35,243 nucleotides of DNA from positions 1-35,243 of the forward strand of contig CAZVPZ010000009.1 of the NCBI GenBank assembly GCA_964629245.1, read 5' to 3'. This document shows, piece by piece, positions 30,101-35,243 of this stretch (its first letter is position 1; each line of letters begins with the position of its first letter). Source of the stretch: CAZVPZ01 sp964629245 (GTDB lineage: Archaea; Nanohalarchaeota; Nanosalinia; Nanosalinales; Nanosalinaceae). Below the pieces are notes generated by a model, which saw only the letters and a program-made list of their open reading frames with translations, had not been told where the DNA came from and searched no databases. The position numbers were made by a program, and so were the translations under genes.

Positions 30101-32278
30101 GCGCTTGTGGACGACTTCCACTGGGGCGGAAAGGTGGACGAGGTGATGCTGTTCAACGGCTCGCTTTCTCAGGAAGAGATAAACGATGCATACTTCTACG
30201 GCAAGGACTCGATGTTCAACGGCTACTACAACCAGAGTATATCGGTTCCTGACTCCGGCAGGTTGACACGGATGCGGATAGACTACGAGAACGCCGCGAC
30301 CAGCGGGAATAAAAGCTGGATAAGGATTGACACCACGGTGGGTGAAACGCAGAAAGTCAGGCTTTCAGGGACACGGGTGAAGAACTACACGCTGAACTTC
30401 ACACAGGACGGTGGGAAAGCGTTCGTAGCGGTCAACTTCACCGCTTCGACTCCGAAGACCACGCCGGTGATAAACAGTATAGAGCTGTTCTCGAAATCCC
30501 TCAGCTACCGGTTCAATACGACGCTGAAGGACATCAACGGTCAGGTCTTCAAGGGTGCCAAACTCAGGTTCAGGGACCAGTTCGGAGACATCGTCTCGTC
30601 CGCCGACACTTCCACCGAGAACTATCTGGAGGACGGGCTTGCACGCGGCGTCAACTACACCCTGGAGAACGCCGCGCCTGTTTACTCCTCCTTCTTCCGC
30701 GCCGAGATTAACGACCTGCGGCTGGATAAAGACAGAAAGATAGAGCCACAGATAGTCGAGAACTACACCGGCTCGATACCCTCCTCCCTGGAAGATATCA
30801 AGACTGTCTACGCCTTCAACGACTCTTACCTAGAGTACAGGGATGCGAAGCTGACATTCCCCAAGCTCGGAATCGACACCAACTCTGTGGTGCACTGCCT
30901 CGACTGGGATTACTCCACCGCGACCTGCAACAACTGGGAGGTGAAGCCTGCGTCTGCCTACGGGGCGAAGCAGAACGATACGCACATCTGGTTCACCGTA
31001 GACAACTTCGACGCGTTCGGTGTGGGTGAGGCGAAGACCCTGCCCAACGTGACCAAGATGTCGATTTACGACGTTACAGGCTTGACGCCAGCGGAGAAAG
31101 AGGTAGGAGGAACGCTTGTACAGCAGGGCCTTAACGAGACTTTTGACCTCGGCCATCAGGACGGCAGGCAGTACAGGTTCCAGTTCCGAGTGGAGAACGA
31201 GGGTGACGGTGACTGGGCGCTGCTGGACGAGGACGAACTCTTCCACGATGGGCTCAACGAGAGCTGGACGGTGCCCAAGATATGGTATAATATTTCCCGT
31301 GACTACGACGGCGGCAGCTTCTCGAACGGTAATGTGACCTGGGACACCAGCAGTGGAGGAGTCCTCTCACCCAACGGTACGAATTCAACTATGTACGCCA
31401 AGTACCTGGTCAACATCACGGAGAACGAATCGAGGCTCTACAGCCAGCACTTCTACATCAATGATACCTCGGAGAGCACGGGTAGCGAGGACTACCACCT
31501 CCTGAACATCACTAAGTACGGCTTTTTGGATGTCGATCTCACTGAGCCGCCTTCAAGTCTCACGGTGTGCAGGAACGAGGTCTTCACCGTCAACACCACC
31601 GTTAACTGCAAGGGCGGAAAATGCGGCGACGTTAGCACTTCGACAAGGTACAACTCGTCAGGACCGGCCGCGGACACGCTGATACCAGAGAACTCGGGCA
31701 CACCCTTCCATGTCGACGGGCCGAACACGGGCCTCTGTGGCACGCTGGGCCGCGGCGATTCATGCTTCACCAGCTGGGATGTAAACGCATCGGGAAGCCT
31801 CGGGCCGTACAGCATCGACTCGAACGCTTCCTCATCTCTCGACCGTTTCACAGGCAACGATTCCAGCGATGCGTTGTTGAACATCGAGACAGCGCTCTAC
31901 TCAACCTTCTTCCCCGGAGAGGTCGACTTCGGCCTGCTCGACCCCGGTCAGCTGGATAACGCGGCGCCTGGCAACGCGAACCACGAGTACAACCTGAGCG
32001 TGGAGGGCTGTGTCAGCAACGCGGATACCTGGATAAAAGGCAGCGAGCTTGATACGGGAGGATACGGCAACTACAGCATACACGAGAACAACGTCAGCTA
32101 CGCGCTCGAAAACGATATCTCGAACGAGACCGAACTGACAGCGAACTACACACAGCTCAAAACCTCTGTATCCTCGGGCACGAACGTTACAACGTTCTAC
32201 TGGATCGACATTCCCGAGGGCATAAAAGCGGCTGAATACACTGGTACGCTCTTCTTCAAGGTGAACACCACGGAATGA
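27161..32278 (+). CDS. Giant secreted LamG-domain surface protein (1705 residues)
   Basis: A very large exported protein. A hydrophobic N-terminal segment (about 14-32) serves as signal. Two LamG/concanavalin-like domains lie at about 73-283 (KGYWRFD...) and 812-1013 (IGLWRLD...), each followed by a related beta module. Between them an Ig-like pair is repeated, starting near 387 and 580 (period about 193). The C-terminal third holds beta modules with several Cys. Asn-X-Ser/Thr sequons are very frequent, consistent with heavy N-glycosylation. No C-terminal membrane anchor is seen. LamG domains bind glycans or proteins, so adhesion to a host or polymer is inferred. It overlaps the next LamG gene by ATGA. 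Confidence 0.88.
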   Translation: MDAGRNLGARATGISTAVIVLILFTSLLGMAYAVQETSSQSDWDKGAFNATSADRNDNSGDLGLGYLNGTTPDSLKGYWRFDRSVSGTGGTVRDYSGSGDDGVAEGGVSTGVAGVFSTTSYEFDGSGTLVNTGISSIPSDTSLTVSAWVNPDGTGGRQRIFAKDKTGTPGVTILWFNDNQLEFLVRDSADTQWVRATTSIPPANEWHLVTGVWDRAAQEVKVYIDGDLKDNVSTAFTDLNSNSQNVTIGAASNNDHNWDGKIDEVRFYHEALSDRDINRFYLYGKEGVFNGDYQKTVNIPAGETPVNLTVNHTDMDASGNQSWFHLSNGDKGQTVELDPGNDVLRNYSLNFSSKGGTLDVTVNITADLPGLTPVIREFKVWTKVLSPRIRIHSPANDTIPDADPWLNVTSPDDVQTWKYSLDGAANTTFTPNETLTTVSDGFHSVKVWAESSDGFWNSTTRYFTVDTEPPLWRNQAQSNDTISATASNELRAQGYDLVELSEAILATNETGPWKNRTGFYGSPMTLGSEDTWTWSNFTWQNTSIKGERIAWKIWYRGSKGEYNATAEKSFYVESVDTVKPTITITSPRNTTISDATPWLNATSDEEISIWSYNLDAGGNQTFEPNITIGPLTDGFHNVTVWGNDTADNWASDRVYFYVDTANPRWRNLKDNVSGSVVQGALVNISSQVKDTDTGIYRALLSTNESGSWTNYTSSYGSPEKFANLTTWEIADFSWTSSTFSGRLGYRVWVRDAAGNWNRTATSSFSVSEQVEVQTGDMAGVAAWKGSFNGTSVTRQDNSGNLGIGYRNLTSDLIGLWRLDTTSGAASDYSGSGFHGTNFGAIRGVNGVFSTDAFYFGGSSDYVQASMNADPKEDWTVSAWIKPDDWGQSARQEFVSTSEDVSNKPLDFGIENGNLKHWRGDAAGEVMSYDVSTLSGWHHIAVTQDRTSSSNVDLTMYVDGVPVATDSGDYENMYDEFWIGAALVDDFHWGGKVDEVMLFNGSLSQEEINDAYFYGKDSMFNGYYNQSISVPDSGRLTRMRIDYENAATSGNKSWIRIDTTVGETQKVRLSGTRVKNYTLNFTQDGGKAFVAVNFTASTPKTTPVINSIELFSKSLSYRFNTTLKDINGQVFKGAKLRFRDQFGDIVSSADTSTENYLEDGLARGVNYTLENAAPVYSSFFRAEINDLRLDKDRKIEPQIVENYTGSIPSSLEDIKTVYAFNDSYLEYRDAKLTFPKLGIDTNSVVHCLDWDYSTATCNNWEVKPASAYGAKQNDTHIWFTVDNFDAFGVGEAKTLPNVTKMSIYDVTGLTPAEKEVGGTLVQQGLNETFDLGHQDGRQYRFQFRVENEGDGDWALLDEDELFHDGLNESWTVPKIWYNISRDYDGGSFSNGNVTWDTSSGGVLSPNGTNSTMYAKYLVNITENESRLYSQHFYINDTSESTGSEDYHLLNITKYGFLDVDLTEPPSSLTVCRNEVFTVNTTVNCKGGKCGDVSTSTRYNSSGPAADTLIPENSGTPFHVDGPNTGLCGTLGRGDSCFTSWDVNASGSLGPYSIDSNASSSLDRFTGNDSSDALLNIETALYSTFFPGEVDFGLLDPGQLDNAAPGNANHEYNLSVEGCVSNADTWIKGSELDTGGYGNYSIHENNVSYALENDISNETELTANYTQLKTSVSSGTNVTTFYWIDIPEGIKAAEYTGTLFFKVNTTE

Positions 32279-35243
32279 GACGTGGCGGAAAGCTGGAGAT
32301 AGGTCTGATCATCACCGGTTTAGTCCTTGCGGCGATGCTCTACGCCAACCCTTCGCCAACAGGCCTGTTCCACGGCGATGAAGCGCAACAGTCGGAGGTC
32401 GAGAAGGTCTTCAGCCAGATGCCCTCGCAGGGGACCGAGTGGACTCGGCTCTCGACCGGGGAGTCCGAGCAAACGGGACAGTGGGTACAGAAGCAGGATG
32501 CTGACGGTGTTGAGGTCTGGAGGAACCTGGAGAACAACCTCACACGGGTCCGGTACGCAGAGGAGGGAATAGGCATAGAAATAACCTCGGACTTCATGGA
32601 CTGGAACCGCTCGCCGGAACTCCTAGTGAAGCAGAGGTTCGCGGACATGCAGGATCTGGCGTGGGTCGAGACCAACGGCTTCACCAACAGCTCAAACTAT
32701 ACCGCGCGCGTCATACTTCCCGAGACCTATCCCCGGGTCTACAAGTGCGAGGGCAGCCCCTCCAACCCAGACTGCTTCGAGATAGAGAGGAAGAGCGACG
32801 CCTCTGAGAGGCCTTACTACGAGGTATCGGGTGGCAAGACCATAGTCACCGTTGATCATTTCTCCGGCGTCGCGGGAGGTTCCTGGTTCAACACCTCGAA
32901 AGAATACCGTCACAACATCTCGAATACCAACTCTACTTCCGGCCTTTTCGGACCGCTGAACGGGACAGATGCGATAGATGAGGGCTATGACCCGATGGAC
33001 CACTGGGTGTACGGAACCTGGCGCGGTATCAACGGCGAGTTCCTTGACGTCTACCACGAGCGCGGCAGCGACGGAGGCTGGAACGTGACGCAGGTGGCGA
33101 ACTCGACCACCGAGTACTGCTCCTTCCAGACCCTGCCTCAGAACTACACCAGCTGTCCGAACCCGTCGTCAGGCCTCCAGAACTACTGGACCCTGGACGA
33201 GTCAGGTAACGCGGCCTGGGACCACATCGGTGGAGAAGATGGACAGGTATTGAACGGTGGCGTGACCCAGGGAGTCGATGCGAACTTCGCCAGGGGATAC
33301 AGCTTCGACAACACCGACGACTATATTTCTCTCAACAAGTCCTACAACGCCTCGGGAGTTATATCCGAGTTGACGGTATGTTCTTGGTTCCAGACATCGA
33401 CCTCGGATGCGGACATAATAGCGAGTTTCGACCGGAACGAGTACTGGCGTTTCTCCGCGAGCAGCGAGTCAAGCACCGGTAACATCGCCTGGGATACCCA
33501 GGGAGAGACCGAGGGGACCGATGACATGGATGGCACGATGTCGGTGAACGACGGCAACTGGCACTTCGCCTGCGGGGTCTACGATAACAGCGACACCAAC
33601 GACAAGAAAATCTACTTGGACGGGCAGCTGGAATCTGAAAAGGACGCATACTCCACAGGGGAAAACTTGGGTACAGGGAACTCGAGGTACGGGTTCATAG
33701 GAGTCGGGTCTGAAGCGGCAAGCTTCGATGGCTCCACAGGCCCTTCCAACTACATGGATGGCAACATCAGCGAGGTCAGGATTTACGACCGAGCGCTGAC
33801 AGACACGGAGATAAACTCGCTTTACAACATGCAGTCCTCGCTGGGAGAGGAGCAGCAGGTGCCCGTGACCGTGGATACCCCGGAGGTAGACCCGCGCCCG
33901 GTGGTTGGAAGCACTTTCAACATAACGGTCAACGTCACCTCCCCGGCGGGCATAGATACAGTACTGCTGAACCTGACCGATGCATCGGGAACGCTCGAGG
34001 TCCAGGAGGCCGCGATGAACAACGACTCGAAGATATTCCAGCAGTACTGGTACGAGTACACCATGGCCGCGGACTCAAGCTCGAAAGGTATCTGGACCGC
34101 GGACATCCTCGCGAACAACACCGCGGGCGGTACTGGAACCAACTCGACCCGTTTCTACTCTCTAGAACCGGACTGGTTCGACACCAGCTTCGAATACAGG
34201 CACAACCTGACGGGCAACCTGAGCTTCGGGTCTATATCCGGTAGAAACGCTATCAATGAGGGTTTCGACCCGATGGACCACTGGATATACGGGACAGTTG
34301 GTAATGAGACAGACCCGAACTATGCCTACCATCAGGATTCGGATGGTGGGGGCTGGAACGCCACCCAGATAACGAACGAGACCACTGAACTCTGCCAGAT
34401 CCAGACTCTTCCCGAGAACAATACGAGGTGTCCGCTTCCACCCCAGGACCTTCAGGGCTTCTGGACCTTTGACGAGACCGGAAGCGTTGCGTGGGATCAC
34501 ATCAAGGGTCGGCATGGCACGCTTGCGGGAGGCGTCACGCAGGGCGCGACAGGGATACAGGGGCAGAGCTACTCCTTCGGCGGTGGAAACGAGGAGGTCG
34601 ATACCGGGCTCACAGCCTCCGCCTTCAACATCTCTGGTGCGAAACCCAAGACTATTATGGCCTGGGTATATCCGCGTTCCTGGCCAAGCGATGGAGGAGG
34701 TGTCTGGAGCACCGGTACCACTGGAAGTACGGGAGAGGACTTCTCGATGCGTCAACTTGGTACAGGTGAAGGCGGTGGAGAGGGCCAGTGGAGAGCCCAG
34801 CTCTGGGGCTCTCCGGACATAGACTTCACTTTCGGTGGCAACGACGAATGGGCCCATCTCGCCATGACATATGATGGGAGCACGCTCTGCGTCTACGCGA
34901 ACGGCACCGAGATAGCCTGTAACGCCGAGAGCCTGAACACTGCGGATACCGACACCCTGAACTTCGGTGAATGGGATGGAAACTACATCGACGCGAGGAT
35001 AGATGGTGCGAGAGTCTACGACCGTGCTCTCAGCCAGGCAGAGGTAAGAGCCATACAATCCAGTACTTCTCCCTTGGGTTCTGAACAGCCGAAGCCGAGT
35101 AATCCTATCAATGTCGAGACACCGCGGGCGAAACCTGACCCGGTGGAGGAGACGAAGACGGTCAACATAACGGTGAACGTGACCGACCTGGGCAACGAGG
35201 TCGACACCGTCCTCCTCAACCTGACCGACGCGGAGAACAATAT
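32275..35243 (+). CDS. Second giant LamG surface protein, 3' end beyond window
   Basis: Starts at ATG 32275 within the ATGA overlap and stays open to the last base (989 residues visible). A signal-anchor lies at about 8-24 (EIGLIITGLVLAAMLYA), followed by a unique region to about 200. Then comes a repeated module: WFNTSKEYRH at 204 recurs as WFDTSFEYRH at 634. Each copy contains a DPMDHW motif, a Cys pair, a LamG domain (IYDRAL and VYDRAL near its end) and a final beta domain with VLLNLTDA (563-570 and 979-986). A further copy may begin beyond the edge. Sequons are abundant. Probably an adhesin partnered with the preceding protein. Confidence 0.88.
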   Translation, partial: MRRGGKLEIGLIITGLVLAAMLYANPSPTGLFHGDEAQQSEVEKVFSQMPSQGTEWTRLSTGESEQTGQWVQKQDADGVEVWRNLENNLTRVRYAEEGIGIEITSDFMDWNRSPELLVKQRFADMQDLAWVETNGFTNSSNYTARVILPETYPRVYKCEGSPSNPDCFEIERKSDASERPYYEVSGGKTIVTVDHFSGVAGGSWFNTSKEYRHNISNTNSTSGLFGPLNGTDAIDEGYDPMDHWVYGTWRGINGEFLDVYHERGSDGGWNVTQVANSTTEYCSFQTLPQNYTSCPNPSSGLQNYWTLDESGNAAWDHIGGEDGQVLNGGVTQGVDANFARGYSFDNTDDYISLNKSYNASGVISELTVCSWFQTSTSDADIIASFDRNEYWRFSASSESSTGNIAWDTQGETEGTDDMDGTMSVNDGNWHFACGVYDNSDTNDKKIYLDGQLESEKDAYSTGENLGTGNSRYGFIGVGSEAASFDGSTGPSNYMDGNISEVRIYDRALTDTEINSLYNMQSSLGEEQQVPVTVDTPEVDPRPVVGSTFNITVNVTSPAGIDTVLLNLTDASGTLEVQEAAMNNDSKIFQQYWYEYTMAADSSSKGIWTADILANNTAGGTGTNSTRFYSLEPDWFDTSFEYRHNLTGNLSFGSISGRNAINEGFDPMDHWIYGTVGNETDPNYAYHQDSDGGGWNATQITNETTELCQIQTLPENNTRCPLPPQDLQGFWTFDETGSVAWDHIKGRHGTLAGGVTQGATGIQGQSYSFGGGNEEVDTGLTASAFNISGAKPKTIMAWVYPRSWPSDGGGVWSTGTTGSTGEDFSMRQLGTGEGGGEGQWRAQLWGSPDIDFTFGGNDEWAHLAMTYDGSTLCVYANGTEIACNAESLNTADTDTLNFGEWDGNYIDARIDGARVYDRALSQAEVRAIQSSTSPLGSEQPKPSNPINVETPRAKPDPVEETKTVNITVNVTDLGNEVDTVLLNLTDAENN

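Noticed and set aside
34162..35058. 298-codon minus-strand ORF
   Set aside because: It lies antisense to the in-frame LamG module of the 32275 protein, has no recognisable domain, and is a typical mirror ORF of GC-rich codons.
1..35243. CRISPR array, insertion sequence, integrase or toxin-antitoxin pair
   Set aside because: No regularly spaced repeats, transposase or integrase motifs, or recognisable TA families were found on either strand.

Overview
The window is chromosomal DNA of a small halophilic archaeon, most likely a nanohaloarchaeon or another salt-in DPANN lineage. Evidence: the aminoacyl-tRNA synthetases, RNase HII, EndA, TruD, Pth2 and HerA are all archaeal types; soluble proteins are very rich in Asp and Glu; one tRNA carries an intron at the archaeal 37/38 site; many genes have a TATA box centred about 27 nt before the start codon, so their mRNAs are probably leaderless. 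Arg AGG/AGA and Ile ATA codons are common, which is unlike typical haloarchaea. The lineage is an inference.

Layout. Positions 1-2944 hold a cut tRNA-Lys, a HypA-like zinc protein, a YdjM-family membrane protein, a SnoaL-like protein, initiator tRNA-Met with a duplicated 3' end, RNase HII and tRNA-splicing endonuclease. Positions 2978-8425 hold an unknown acidic protein, an AN1-rhomboid protease, glycyl-tRNA synthetase, phosphoglycerate kinase (promoter palindrome) and an AstE/AspA-like zinc hydrolase. Positions 8426-10853 surround tryptophanyl-tRNA synthetase. Upstream lie two short ORFs that share a 16-nt T5-containing site in the same codon phase. Downstream lies a highly foldable untranslated RNA leading into an unknown gene. 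Positions 10916-18204 hold a SpoIIM-family membrane protein, both PheRS subunits, PspC, Ndk, a small Cys-rich membrane protein, a HerA ATPase and an intron-containing tRNA-Val. Positions 18297-19817 are a tight pth2-truD pair.

Positions 19855-24546 form a surface glycosylation and secretion cluster: a PMT/ArnT-like glycosyltransferase, a DPM1-GtrA fusion, a processive GT2, a membrane-anchored thioredoxin-fold protein and a small Cys-containing membrane protein. Positions 24543-26797 hold a membrane-anchored winged-helix regulator and three small unknown proteins. From 26932 to the right edge, a small HTH regulator with an operator-like leader is followed by two very large secreted LamG proteins. 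The first has 1705 residues. The second has at least 989, contains a repeated module of about 416-430 residues, and runs off the window.

How it fits together. The left two thirds is mainly translation and RNA housekeeping; EndA and its likely substrate, the intron-bearing tRNA-Val, are both present. The right third looks like a cell-surface programme: lipid-linked sugar synthesis and transfer, extracytoplasmic thiol chemistry, one membrane and one soluble DNA-binding regulator, and large Asn-X-Ser/Thr-rich adhesin-like LamG proteins of the kind expected for contact with a host or polysaccharide. No transposase, CRISPR array, rRNA or replication origin was seen.
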